From Rhizobacter sp. (GTDB taxonomy: Bacteria > Pseudomonadota > Gammaproteobacteria > Burkholderiales > Burkholderiaceae_C): a stretch of DNA of 22,226 nt. Below the pieces are notes generated by a model that did no database searches, had not been told where the DNA came from, and saw only the letters and a list, made by a program, of their open reading frames with translations. Both the position numbers and the translations under genes were made by a program. The stretch's first letter is position 1. Each line of letters begins with the position of its first letter. Where the stretch lies: NCBI GenBank assembly GCA_014380155.1, contig JACMKJ010000040.1, forward strand, positions 1-22,226. The letters are read 5' to 3'. Below, piece after piece: positions 7,293-15,015 of this stretch.

Positions 7293-8227
7293 GTCTGGAA
7301 TGCTTTCTTGAGTGCGTTGGCGGCAGCGTCCATGGCCGCGCCGGCTTCGGGCAGGGAGCGCCCCATTTTGATGAAATCGTGCGTGACGCCGCGGTACAGC
7401 TCCAGGTCGACCGGCACGTGCGCGGCACGCAGCTTGTCGGCGTAGGCCACACCTTCGTCGATCAGCGGGTCGCATTCGGCGAGGACCACGCAGGCGGGCG
7501 CCACGCCCTCGGCATCGTCGGCATGCAGCGGTGCAAAGCGCCAGTCGCTGCGGTCGGTGTGATCGATGTAGTGGTCGAAGAACCAGCCGATGCCATCGGC
7601 GTCGAGCAAGTAGCCGCTGGCAAAACGTTTGTGCGAGGGCGTGTCCTGGTAGGCCGAGGTGCCGGGGGTGATGAGCAGTTGCAGAGCCAGCTGCAAGCCG
7701 ATGTCGCGTGCACGCAGCGCGGTCACCGCGGCGAGCGTGCCGCCGGCGCTGTCTCCTCCGACGGCCAGGCGCTTGCTGTCCAGGCCAAGCGCCTGGCTCT
7801 GCTGGCTCAGCCATGCCATGGCCGCCCAGGCGTCGTTCACGGCGACGGGAAAACGATGCTCGGGTGCGAGGCGATAGTTCAAGGCCACCACCGCCGCACC
7901 GCTGCGCAGCGCGAGCTGGCGGCACAGGCTGTCGTGCGTCTCCAGGTTGCCAATGGTGAAGCCGCCACCGTGCAGGTAGAGCAGCACAGGCAACTGATCA
8001 TGGCTGGGAGCGTACAGCCGCGCGGGCAACAGCGTGCCGTCGCCGGCCGGCAGCTCCAGCTCCTGCACCCGGGCCAAGGGCGCGCGCGGCAGGTCGAGTA
8101 CCTCGGAGCGCAAGGTGTACGAACGCCGCGCGTCGCGTACAGGCATGTGGTGCAGGGGCGGGAAACCGGCGCGCTGAATGCGTGTCAGCACGCTGCGCAT
8201 CGCGGGGGTCAGGAGGGGGTCATTCAC
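7289..8227 (-). CDS. Alpha/beta hydrolase of the hormone-sensitive-lipase type (esterase)
   Basis: A 312-residue probable carboxylesterase. It shows the oxyanion-hole motif HGGGF (86-90), the nucleophile elbow GDSAGG (158-163, Ser160), the acid in ECDPL (Asp253) and the His in VTHDF (His283), which together give the full triad of the HSL (family IV) esterases. NYRLAPEHRFP (117-127) is another family signature. There is no signal peptide, so it should be cytosolic. Likely substrates are short-chain esters; nothing in the sequence narrows this. It is the first gene of a two-gene operon with the thioesterase-GNAT fusion, which suggests work on acyl compounds. It diverges from the iron alcohol dehydrogenase across 81 bases. 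Confidence 0.93.
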   Translation of the reverse strand: MNDPLLTPAMRSVLTRIQRAGFPPLHHMPVRDARRSYTLRSEVLDLPRAPLARVQELELPAGDGTLLPARLYAPSHDQLPVLLYLHGGGFTIGNLETHDSLCRQLALRSGAAVVALNYRLAPEHRFPVAVNDAWAAMAWLSQQSQALGLDSKRLAVGGDSAGGTLAAVTALRARDIGLQLALQLLITPGTSAYQDTPSHKRFASGYLLDADGIGWFFDHYIDHTDRSDWRFAPLHADDAEGVAPACVVLAECDPLIDEGVAYADKLRAAHVPVDLELYRGVTHDFIKMGRSLPEAGAAMDAAANALKKAFQT

Positions 8228-8308
8228 GAGGGGGCAATGGGATGTACCGATGCAGCGGCGCAGTGTGCCAGAGCATACTCAGCCACCCTCTCTCAGAGCT
8301 TTTTCACC

Positions 8309-9457
8309 ATGGCTTTCATCAACTACATCACGCAGATCCAGCTCGACTACGGCACCGTCGCGATGCTGCCGCAAGAGTGCGAGCGCATCGGCATGCGCAA
8401 GCCGCTGGTCGTCACCGACGCGGGCGTGCGCGCGGCCGGCGTGCTCGACAAGGCGTTGGCCGCGCTCGGCAAGGTGCCGCATGCGGTGTTCGATCAAACC
8501 CCGTTCAACCCGACCGAAGCCGCCGTGCGCGCCGCCGTCGAGGTCTACAAGGCCAACGGTTGCGATGGCCTCATTGCCGTGGGCGGCGGCTCCAGCATCG
8601 ATCTCGCCAAGGGCGTGGCGATCGCTGCCACCCACCCTGGCCCGATGAAAACCTACGCCACCATCGAAGGCGGCAGCGCCAAGATCACCGACGCCGTGGC
8701 ACCGCTGATTGCCGTGCCCACCACCGCAGGCACCGGCAGCGAGGTGGCGCGTGGCGCCATCGTGATCGTCGACGACGGCCGCAAGCTCGGCTTTCACAGC
8801 TGGTCTCTGGTGCCACGCACCGCCATCTGCGACCCCGAGTTGACGCTGGGCCTGCCCGCCTGGCTGACGGCCGCCACCGGCATGGACGCCATCGCCCACT
8901 GCATGGAAACCTTCATGGCCCCGGCCGTGAACCCACCGGCCGACGGCATCGGCCTCGATGGCCTGGAGCGCGGCTGGAAGCACATCGTGCGCGCCACCGA
9001 AAACGGGGCCGACCGCGAAGCACGCTGGAACATGATGTCGGCCAGCATGCAGGGCGCAATGGCGTTCCAGAAGGGGCTGGGCGCAGTTCACTCACTGAGC
9101 CACAGCCTGGGTGGCGCCAACCCCAAGCTGCACCACGGCACGCTCAACGCGATGTTTCTGCCCGAGGTGGTCAAGTTCAATGCGGGGGCCGAGTCGATCC
9201 AGCGCGAGCAGCGGCTGCAGCGCATGGCGCATGCGATTGGTATTGGCTCCTGCGACAGCAAGGGCACCGAGCTGGCCGAGGCGCTGCGTGAGCTGAACAA
9301 GCGGCTCGGCCTGCCTTCGGGCCTGCGTGCAATGGGCGTGAGCGAAGACATGTTCGACCGCATCATCGACGGCGCGATGAAGGACCATTGCCACAAAACC
9401 AACCCTCGTGTGGCGACCGAAGCGGAGTACCGCGAGATGATCGCGCGCTCGATGTAA
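8309..9457 (+). CDS. Iron-containing alcohol dehydrogenase
   Basis: A 382-residue NAD(P)-dependent type III alcohol dehydrogenase. The nucleotide loop GGGSSIDLAKG (92-102) and PTTAGTGSEV (137-146) are present. Metal ligands fit Asp193 and His197 (GMDAIAHCMETF), His261 (GAVHSLSH) and His276 (HHGTLNA). The ATG at 8309 begins the normal N-terminus (MAFINYITQIQLDYGTVAMLP); the longer open frame upstream runs antisense to the esterase gene and is rejected. There is no strong ribosome site. Members reduce short aldehydes or oxidise alcohols, and 4-hydroxybutyrate dehydrogenases belong here. With GABA-producing genes 2 kb away, reduction of succinic semialdehyde is possible but speculative. It is probably monocistronic. 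Confidence 0.93.
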   Translation: MAFINYITQIQLDYGTVAMLPQECERIGMRKPLVVTDAGVRAAGVLDKALAALGKVPHAVFDQTPFNPTEAAVRAAVEVYKANGCDGLIAVGGGSSIDLAKGVAIAATHPGPMKTYATIEGGSAKITDAVAPLIAVPTTAGTGSEVARGAIVIVDDGRKLGFHSWSLVPRTAICDPELTLGLPAWLTAATGMDAIAHCMETFMAPAVNPPADGIGLDGLERGWKHIVRATENGADREARWNMMSASMQGAMAFQKGLGAVHSLSHSLGGANPKLHHGTLNAMFLPEVVKFNAGAESIQREQRLQRMAHAIGIGSCDSKGTELAEALRELNKRLGLPSGLRAMGVSEDMFDRIIDGAMKDHCHKTNPRVATEAEYREMIARSM

Positions 9458-9481
9458 CGCCCGCTCAGGCCGTGCCACGCC

Positions 9482-9575
9482 CAGGGCAGCGGCCAGGGGC
9501 TCCGTTCATGTCCCCCGGGCCGGGCTGCGCCCGACTCTCCTCCTTCACTTCACTGCGCCCCTGGCCACTGCCCTG
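9482..9575. repeat. Long inverted repeat with nested hairpin, REP-like
   Basis: A 19-base arm at 9482-9500 (AGGGCAGCGGCCAGGGGC core) pairs with 9557-9575 with one mismatch, across a 56-base spacer. The spacer holds a short hairpin CGGGC-TGC-GCCCG (9521-9533). The structure starts 24 bases after the Fe-ADH stop. It could act as a transcription end or RNA stabiliser, or be a copy of a dispersed extragenic repeat; copy number cannot be seen from this window. Confidence 0.6.
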
Positions 9576-9586
9576 AGCGATGAGGC

Positions 9587-9625
9587 GCTCTGCCTTGCCA
9601 CGAGCTTGCACGGCGGTGGCAGAGC
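9587..9625. repeat. Inverted repeat, 8-bp perfect arms
   Basis: GCTCTGCC (9587-9594) and GGCAGAGC (9618-9625) are perfect reverse complements with 23 bases between. An alternative pairing of TGCCAC (9596-9601) with GTGGCA (9616-9621) lies inside. It adjoins the larger repeat at 9482-9575 and may be part of the same element. Confidence 0.45.
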
Positions 9626-9672
9626 ACGGCACCCCGCTCCGACGCTCCCGCACGATCTCAGACCGCACAAAT

Positions 9673-9707
9673 GAAAAAGGCCCAAAGGCTTGAACGCCAT
9701 CGGGCCT
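9673..9707 (-). terminator. Intrinsic terminator of aceA
   Basis: Read on the minus strand, AGGCCC pairs with GGGCCT, with an inner GGC/GCC pair around GTTCAA, and the stem is followed at once by TTTTT (complement of 9674-9678). It lies about 60 bases past the aceA stop. Stem, loop and U-tract fit a rho-independent terminator. Confidence 0.8.
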
Positions 9708-9764
9708 GTCTCTCGCGTCATACAGCGGCAGCGGCTCAACAGAGCCGCGCCCAAAACAACGATC

Positions 9765-11081
9765 TCAGTGGAACTGCTCTTCTTCGGTCGAGCCGGTCAG
9801 CGCCTTGACCGAGGACGAACCGCCCTGGATCACGGTGGTCACGTCGTCGAAGTAACCGGCGCCAACTTCTTGCTGGTGCGAAACGAAGGTGTAGCCCTTT
9901 TCGCGAGCGGCGAATTCCTTCTCTTGGACCATTTCGGTGTAGTGCTTCATGCCTTCGCCACGGGCGTAAGCGTGGGCAAATTCGAAGGTGTTGTACCAGT
10001 TGATGTGGATGCCAGCCAGCGTGATGAACTGGTACTTGTAGCCCAGTGCCGACAGCTCTTCCTGGAACTTGGCGATCGAACGGTCGTCGAGGTTCTTCTT
10101 CCAGTTGAACGACGGCGAGCAGTTGTACGACAGCAGCTTGCCCGGCACCTTGGCGTGCACGGCTTGCGCGAATTCACGGGCAAAGCCGATGTCGGGCGTG
10201 CCGGTTTCGCACCACACCAGGTCGGCGTACGGAGCGTAGGCAACACCACGGCTGATGGATTGCTCCAGGCCGTTCTTCACACGATAGAAGCCTTCTTGCG
10301 TGCGCTCGCCGGTCAGGAAAGGCTTGTCGTTGGCATCGTGGTCGCTGGTGATCAGGTTGGCGGCTTCAGCGTCGGTACGGGCCAGAACGATGGTCGAAAC
10401 GCCCATCACGTCGGCGGCAAAACGCGCTGCGATCAGCTTCTCGCAGGCTTCGTGCGTAGGAACCAGCACCTTGCCACCCATGTGACCGCACTTCTTCACG
10501 GCAGCCAGCTGGTCTTCGAAGTGCACGCCGGCTGCGCCAGCGGCGATCATGTTCTTCATCAGCTCGAAGGCGTTCAGCACGCCGCCGAAACCGGCTTCAG
10601 CGTCGGCCACGATCGGCAGGAAGTAGTCGACGAATTCCTTGTGGCCTGGGCCCACGCCACGCGACCATTGAATCTCGTCAGCGCGCTTGAAGGTGTTGTT
10701 GATGCGGCGAACCATGGTCGGCACCGAGTCGTAGGCATACAGCGACTGGTCGGGGTACATGGTCTCAGACGTGTTGCCATCGGCGGCAACTTGCCAGCCC
10801 GACAGGTACACGGCTTCCAGGCCAGCCTTGGCTTGCTGCATGGCTTGGCCGGCGGTGATCGCACCGAAGGCGTTGACGTAACCCTTCTTCGAGCCGCCAT
10901 TGACCTTGGCCCACAAGGTTTCAGCGCCGCGCTTGGCCAGCGTGTACTCGGGCTGCAGGCTGCCGCGCAGACGCACCACATCGGCGGCGGAGTAGCCGCG
11001 CTTCACGCCCTTCCAACGGGGGTTTTCGGCCCAGTCTTTTTCAAGGGCTGCGATCTGTTGTTCACGGGTCAGGTTGGTCAT
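9765..11081 (-). CDS. aceA: Isocitrate lyase
   Basis: Splits isocitrate into glyoxylate and succinate, the first glyoxylate-shunt step, needed for growth on acetate, fatty acids or other C2 sources. The 438-residue product has the prokaryotic length. The signature KKCGHMGGK (196-204) contains catalytic Cys198; SGWQVAADGN (94-103), VHFEDQ (186-191), ARTDAEA and SYNCSPSFNW are other active-site segments. The frame extends to 11144, but the ATG at 11081 is preceded by TTTTGGAG at good spacing and starts the usual N-terminus (MTNLTREQQI). The leader contains a (GA)6 run. An intrinsic terminator lies downstream and a palindrome-rich promoter region upstream. It appears monocistronic. Malate synthase is not in the window. 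Confidence 0.98.
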   Translation of the reverse strand: MTNLTREQQIAALEKDWAENPRWKGVKRGYSAADVVRLRGSLQPEYTLAKRGAETLWAKVNGGSKKGYVNAFGAITAGQAMQQAKAGLEAVYLSGWQVAADGNTSETMYPDQSLYAYDSVPTMVRRINNTFKRADEIQWSRGVGPGHKEFVDYFLPIVADAEAGFGGVLNAFELMKNMIAAGAAGVHFEDQLAAVKKCGHMGGKVLVPTHEACEKLIAARFAADVMGVSTIVLARTDAEAANLITSDHDANDKPFLTGERTQEGFYRVKNGLEQSISRGVAYAPYADLVWCETGTPDIGFAREFAQAVHAKVPGKLLSYNCSPSFNWKKNLDDRSIAKFQEELSALGYKYQFITLAGIHINWYNTFEFAHAYARGEGMKHYTEMVQEKEFAAREKGYTFVSHQQEVGAGYFDDVTTVIQGGSSSVKALTGSTEEEQFH

Positions 11082-11111
11082 ATCTAACTCCAAAAGGATG
11101 TTGCTGAAGAC

Positions 11112-11124
11112 GAGAGAGAGAGAG
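11112..11124. repeat. (GA)6 microsatellite in the aceA leader
   Basis: Six GA units plus one G lie 31 bases upstream of the aceA start codon, read as a CT run in the transcript. It is inside the probable 5' untranslated region, so slippage would change leader length but not the protein. Confidence 0.7.
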
Positions 11125-11170
11125 GCGAAGAAATCTGGGCTCAAGGATAGCGCCCACCATCCGGAAGGGG

Positions 11171-11193
11171 AAGACTTATGTCTTATATAAGAC
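11171..11193. promoter_or_regulatory. Candidate operator: 14-bp palindrome with a third half-site, aceA promoter region
   Basis: GTCTTATATAAGAC (11180-11193) is a perfect palindrome. A further AAGAC at 11171-11175 makes a second dyad with GTCTT at 11180-11184, so three half-sites sit about 9-10 bases apart, roughly one helical turn. It lies about 90-110 bases upstream of the aceA ATG in an AT-rich island, just downstream of a weak minus-strand promoter-like pair (TTGATT, TATAGT, spacer 15). That position suits a repressor. The protein that binds is not identified. Confidence 0.6.
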
Positions 11194-11286
11194 TATAAAT
11201 ATTGCCCATATGAATCAAATACTTAGACCTGAAATTTCTGGATGCGAAATGGTTTCTTCTAAGATGGAAAGAAATACCGCACCGCA

Positions 11287-11308
11287 GCATTGCTAGATAT
11301 CGCAATGC
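11287..11308. promoter_or_regulatory. Candidate operator: GCATTGC inverted repeat before speB
   Basis: GCATTGC and GCAATGC are perfect 7-bp arms separated by TAGATATC, 52 bases before the speB ATG. The octamer ATGCGAAA overlaps its right arm (11305-11312) and recurs at 11242-11249. The symmetry suggests a dimeric regulator site; a short hairpin is the alternative. Confidence 0.4.
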
Positions 11309-11360
11309 GAAAGCGCCATTCCTGTATGTGAAAGCGTGACAGCCATGGCAAGCTCACGCC

Positions 11361-12287
11361 ATGAGTTCATTTGCCTTCCTCTCGGGCAACACCTTTTTGC
11401 GTGCGCCCCAGTTGCCGCCAAGCACGCCCTACGCCGTGGCCGGCATCGCCTGGGACGGTTGTGTGACCAACCGCCCCGGTGCTCGCTTTGGCCCGCGCGC
11501 CATTCGCGAAGCCAGCCACATGCTGTGCGACGGCACGCACCCGCACTTCAATCTCAGCCCCGAAGGCCAGCTCGGCGATGCCGGTGATCTGGCGCTGCCC
11601 AACACCAGCCTGCAGGCCATGCGCGCCGCGATGGGCCCGCAGGTCGAGCCGCTGATCCGCGCGCACCACATGGCGTGGCTGGGTGGCGACCACTCCATCA
11701 GCCTGCCCTTGCTCCGCGCTTACAAAGCCTGGCTGGGCAAGCCGCTGGCGATGATCCATTTCGACGCCCACTGCGACACCTGGACCGACCATTTCGGCGA
11801 GCCGAGCGGCCACGGCACCTGGGTCTACGAGGCGATTCAAGAAGGCCTGGTCATCAAGGAATGTTTCACTCAGCTGGGCATTCGATCGGCGGGCCTGCGC
11901 GAGGCGCGAGAGTATGTTCAGGGCCAAGGCGGCCAAGTCTTTACTGCGCGATCCTTGCGGGGGCTCGAAAACGCCACGCAGCTCGCTCCGGTGATCGCCG
12001 CCATCCGCACCCGCCTCGCCGAACACGGCAACCCACCCGTCTATCTGAGCCTCGACATCGACTGCCTCGACCCCGCCTTCGCCCCCGGCACCGGCACGCC
12101 CGAGCCCGGTGGCATGAGCACCAACCAGGTGCTCACGCTGATGGAAGAGTTGGCCGACCTGCCTTTCGTGGGCATGGATTGTGTAGAGGTCTCGCCGCCT
12201 TACGATCACGCTGAGTTGACCAGTTATGCCGCCGCCTGCTTCGTCTGGACTTACCTTTGCGGGCGGCTGGCGCACCCAAACCCCTGA
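11361..12287 (+). CDS. speB: Agmatinase-type ureohydrolase
   Basis: A 308-residue member of the arginase/agmatinase family, which hydrolyses guanidino groups to urea; agmatinase yields putrescine. All manganese-site motifs are present: GGDHS (108-112, His111), HFDAHCDT (133-140; Asp135, His137, Asp139) and SLDIDCLDPAFAPGTGTPEPGG (Asp232, Asp234). The last motif is typical of agmatinase-like members, but guanidinobutyrase and guanidinopropionase share it, so substrate is inferred from the putrescine genes downstream. The ATG at 11361 gives a normal N-terminus; no clear Shine-Dalgarno precedes it, and a short dyad (ATGGC/GCCAT) covers the expected site. It probably leads an operon with the aminotransferase 69 bases downstream. 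It diverges from aceA over 279 bases. Confidence 0.9.
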   Translation: MSSFAFLSGNTFLRAPQLPPSTPYAVAGIAWDGCVTNRPGARFGPRAIREASHMLCDGTHPHFNLSPEGQLGDAGDLALPNTSLQAMRAAMGPQVEPLIRAHHMAWLGGDHSISLPLLRAYKAWLGKPLAMIHFDAHCDTWTDHFGEPSGHGTWVYEAIQEGLVIKECFTQLGIRSAGLREAREYVQGQGGQVFTARSLRGLENATQLAPVIAAIRTRLAEHGNPPVYLSLDIDCLDPAFAPGTGTPEPGGMSTNQVLTLMEELADLPFVGMDCVEVSPPYDHAELTSYAAACFVWTYLCGRLAHPNP

Positions 12288-12356
12288 TTGGCAGTGCACC
12301 CAAAAGTTGCCGCCATTGATTTACCTGATGAATCGTCCCCTCTGAAGGAGAACCCC

Positions 12357-13661
12357 ATGCCCCAGAACCTCGACGCCTACTGGATGCCCTTCACGGCCAA
12401 CCGCCAGTTCAAACAAGCACCTCGCCTGATCTCGCGCGCCGAGGGCATGCATTTCTGGACGCCCGACAACCGCCAGGTGCTCGACAGCATTGCCGGCCTG
12501 TGGTGCGTGAACGCCGGCCATGCGAGGCCCAAGATCGTCGAGGCGATTCGCCAGCAGGCCAGCGAGATGGATTTCGCGCCGCCCTTCAACATGGGCCACC
12601 CCAAACAGTTCGAGCTGGCCGAGCGATTGGTCGAGCTCACGCCGCCGGGGCTCGACAAGGTGTTCTACGCCAACTCCGGCTCCGAGGCGGTCGACACGGC
12701 ATTGAAGATGGCGCTGGCCTACCACCGAGCGCGCGGCGACGGCTCGCGCACGCGCTTGATCGGCCGTGAGCGCGGGTACCACGGCGTCAACTTCGGCGGC
12801 ATCTCGGTGGGCGGCATGGTCGCCAACCGCAAGATGTTTGGCACGCTGCTTTCGGGCGTCGACCACATCCGCCACACCCACGACCCGCGCAACGCCTTCA
12901 GCAAAGGCCAGCCGGAGCACGGCGCCGAGCTGGCCGACGACCTCGAGCGTCTGGTGGCGCTGCACGACGCGTCGACCATCGCCGCAGTGATCGTCGAGCC
13001 CGTCGCCGGCTCCACCGGCGTGCTGGTGCCGCCCAAAGGCTACCTGGAGCGGCTGCGCAGCATCTGCGACAAACACGGCATCTTGCTGATCTTCGACGAG
13101 GTCATCACCGGGTTTGGCCGCCTGGGCTCCCCCTTCGCCGCGACGCATTTCAACGTGACACCCGATCTGATGACAGTCGCCAAGGGCCTGACAAACGGCA
13201 GCGTTCCCATGGGCGCGGTGATCGCCCACCAGAAGATCTACGACGCCTTCATGAACGGCCCCGAGCACGTGATCGAGTTCTTCCACGGCTACACCTACTC
13301 GGGCCACCCGCTCGCTTGCGCGGCAGCGCTCGGCACGCTCGACACCTATGCCGACGATGGCCTGCTCACACGCGCCAGCAAGATGGCCGCGACCTTCGAG
13401 AACGCCGTGCATTCGCTCAAAGACATGCCCAACGTGATCGACATCCGCAACATGGGGCTGGTGGGCGGCATCGAGCTCGCACCCATCCCGGGCGAGCCTG
13501 GCAAGCGTGCGTTCTCGGTGTTTCTCGACTGTTGGGAAAAGGGCCTGTTGATCCGCACCACCGGCGACACCATTGCGATGTCGCCACCGCTGATCATCGA
13601 GAACAAGCACATCGACCAGATCATCGGCACGGTGTCTGACGCGATCAAGCGCGCTGCATGA
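12357..13661 (+). CDS. Class III omega-aminotransferase (beta-alanine/omega-amino acid:pyruvate type)
   Basis: A 434-residue PLP enzyme. Key features are YANSGSEAVDTALKMA (PLP phosphate, 104-119), YHGVNFGG (141-148), FDEVITGFGR (246-255, Asp247 binding the PLP nitrogen), AKGLTNG with Schiff-base Lys276, and HGYTYSGHP. MPFTANRQFK at the N-terminus and the substrate-side residues resemble beta-alanine:pyruvate transaminases. The ATG at 12357 has a strong GAAGGAG site (12344-12350); the longer upstream frame is rejected. It lies between an agmatinase-type gene and puuB, so omega-amino acids such as GABA or beta-alanine are likely donors. It is distinct from the second aminotransferase of the cluster (19198), with which it shares the ICDKHGILLI motif. 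Exact substrate is uncertain. Confidence 0.9.
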   Translation: MPQNLDAYWMPFTANRQFKQAPRLISRAEGMHFWTPDNRQVLDSIAGLWCVNAGHARPKIVEAIRQQASEMDFAPPFNMGHPKQFELAERLVELTPPGLDKVFYANSGSEAVDTALKMALAYHRARGDGSRTRLIGRERGYHGVNFGGISVGGMVANRKMFGTLLSGVDHIRHTHDPRNAFSKGQPEHGAELADDLERLVALHDASTIAAVIVEPVAGSTGVLVPPKGYLERLRSICDKHGILLIFDEVITGFGRLGSPFAATHFNVTPDLMTVAKGLTNGSVPMGAVIAHQKIYDAFMNGPEHVIEFFHGYTYSGHPLACAAALGTLDTYADDGLLTRASKMAATFENAVHSLKDMPNVIDIRNMGLVGGIELAPIPGEPGKRAFSVFLDCWEKGLLIRTTGDTIAMSPPLIIENKHIDQIIGTVSDAIKRAA

Positions 13662-13719
13662 GCCCGCCGGACCGCCCCAAGGGCGAATACCGGCGTGAGC
13701 AGTACGAAGGTCTTCTCCA

Positions 13720-15012
13720 GTGAGCTTTCTGCGCACGGACGACGAACTGGCGCGTCACTCTTACTACAACGCCACGGCGTCACGCACGCATGGCTTTGGC
13801 ACCCTGCGGTCCAGCGTGGACTGTGACGTGGCCGTGGTCGGCGGCGGTCTGGCAGGCTTGTCGGCCGCCATCGAGCTGGCCGACCGGGGCTACAGCGTGG
13901 TGGTGCTGGAGGCCCAGCAGGTTGGCTGGGGTGCGTCGGGCCGCAACGGCGGGCAGGCGCTCGCCGGCCTGGCCTGTGACCAGTCTGTCATCGAAAAACA
14001 ACTGGGCATGGAGGCCGCGCGCCGCGTCTGGGCCATGACCCTCGAGGCGCTGGATCTCATCCAACAGCGTTGCGAACGTTTCAGCATCGACTGCGACTGG
14101 CAGCCGGGCTACTTGAGCCTGGCCACCAACGCCCGCAAAGCTCAAGAGTTGCGCGCTTCGCATTCGCACCTGCAGGCCCACTACGGCGACACCAGCACCT
14201 GGATCAACGCCCAGGAGCTGCCGAAATGGATCGCCAGCCCGCGCTTTCACAGTGGCCTGTACGACGCACGCTCGGGGCATTTGCACCCGCTGAAGTACAG
14301 CCTCGGCCTGGCGCGTGCCGCTGCGAGCGTGGGTGTGCGCATCTTCGAGAAGAGCGCCGTCATCGCGCTGACCCAAGGTCCCACGGCCAAGCTGAAAACG
14401 GCCCACGGCGAGGTGCGCGCCTCGCACGTGCTGCTGGCCGGCAACGTGTACCTGCAAAACCTGGCGCCGACACTTTCACCGCGCATCATGCCGGTCGGCA
14501 CCTACATCGTGGCCTCCGAGCCCATCGAACCGGCGGTATTGCATTCGCTGATCCCCACGCGCTCGGCGGTGTGCGACACCAACTTCGTGCTCGACTACTT
14601 TCGCCCCACCGCCGACCACCGCATGCTTTATGGCGGGCGGGTCAGCTACAGCACCGCCACGCCGCGCAACCTTTCGGCCAGCATGCAGAAGCGCATGGCG
14701 TGCACCTTCCCGCAGTTGGCCGACACCCAAGTGGAGTTCGCCTGGGGCGGCTTCGTCGACATCTCGATGAACCGCGCGCCCGATTTCGGGCGCATCGGCA
14801 CCAACGTGTATTACCTGCAAGGCTTCTCGGGCCACGGCCTCGCGCTCACCGGCCTGGCCGGCAAACTGGTGGCCGAAGCCATCGCCGGCAGCGCCGAGCG
14901 CTTCGACCTGTTCGCGAAGCTGCGCCACCGCAGCTTCCCAGGCGGAGCGCTGTTGCGCACCCCGGCCCTGATGCTTGGCATGGCGTACTACCGGCTGCGC
15001 GACATGCTGTGA
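13720..15012 (+). CDS. puuB: Gamma-glutamylputrescine oxidoreductase (FAD-dependent)
   Basis: A 430-residue DAO-type flavoprotein. In E. coli, PuuB oxidises gamma-glutamylputrescine to gamma-glutamyl-gamma-aminobutyraldehyde. The FAD motif VAVVGGGLAGLSAAIELADRG (38-57 region), VVLEAQQVGWGASGRNGGQ (61-79), the HLHPLKYSLGLARAA segment, VLDYFRPTADHRMLYGGRVSY, and YYLQGFSGHGLALTGLAGKLVAEAI match the E. coli PuuB layout, including the C-terminal FPGG...YYRLRD ending. The start is a GTG at 13720, nine bases after GAAGG; no better ATG exists. It follows the aminotransferase by 58 bases and probably shares its transcript. Related glycine or sarcosine oxidases are a weaker alternative, given puuA and puuD nearby. 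Confidence 0.87.
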   Translation: MSFLRTDDELARHSYYNATASRTHGFGTLRSSVDCDVAVVGGGLAGLSAAIELADRGYSVVVLEAQQVGWGASGRNGGQALAGLACDQSVIEKQLGMEAARRVWAMTLEALDLIQQRCERFSIDCDWQPGYLSLATNARKAQELRASHSHLQAHYGDTSTWINAQELPKWIASPRFHSGLYDARSGHLHPLKYSLGLARAAASVGVRIFEKSAVIALTQGPTAKLKTAHGEVRASHVLLAGNVYLQNLAPTLSPRIMPVGTYIVASEPIEPAVLHSLIPTRSAVCDTNFVLDYFRPTADHRMLYGGRVSYSTATPRNLSASMQKRMACTFPQLADTQVEFAWGGFVDISMNRAPDFGRIGTNVYYLQGFSGHGLALTGLAGKLVAEAIAGSAERFDLFAKLRHRSFPGGALLRTPALMLGMAYYRLRDML

Positions 15013-15015
15013 GCC

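Larger units (their letters stand above)
9458..9764. other. 307-base intergenic region between Fe-ADH and aceA
   Basis: No coding frame here looks real. It holds an imperfect long inverted repeat (9482-9575), a second dyad (9587-9625) and the aceA terminator (9673-9707). The rest (9626-9672 and 9708-9764) shows nothing I can assign. Confidence 0.7.

Noticed and set aside
8250..8270. TGGCAC on the minus strand before the esterase gene as a sigma-54 site
   Set aside because: The nearest GC is 11 rather than 10 bases from GG and the TT of the -12 element is missing.
9690..11087. 465-residue open frame on the plus strand opposite aceA
   Set aside because: It mirrors aceA in the antisense frame, has no recognisable domain and is an artefact of GC-biased codons; aceA has full motifs and a ribosome site.
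11287..11323. Minus-strand TGGCGC...TTGC near speB as a sigma-54 site
   Set aside because: Spacing between GG and GC is 12 bases, outside the strict requirement.
12321..13736. 471-residue open frame on the minus strand opposite the omega-aminotransferase
   Set aside because: Composition is typical of an antisense shadow (rich in A, V, G, H, R) with no motifs; the plus-strand enzyme is unmistakable.
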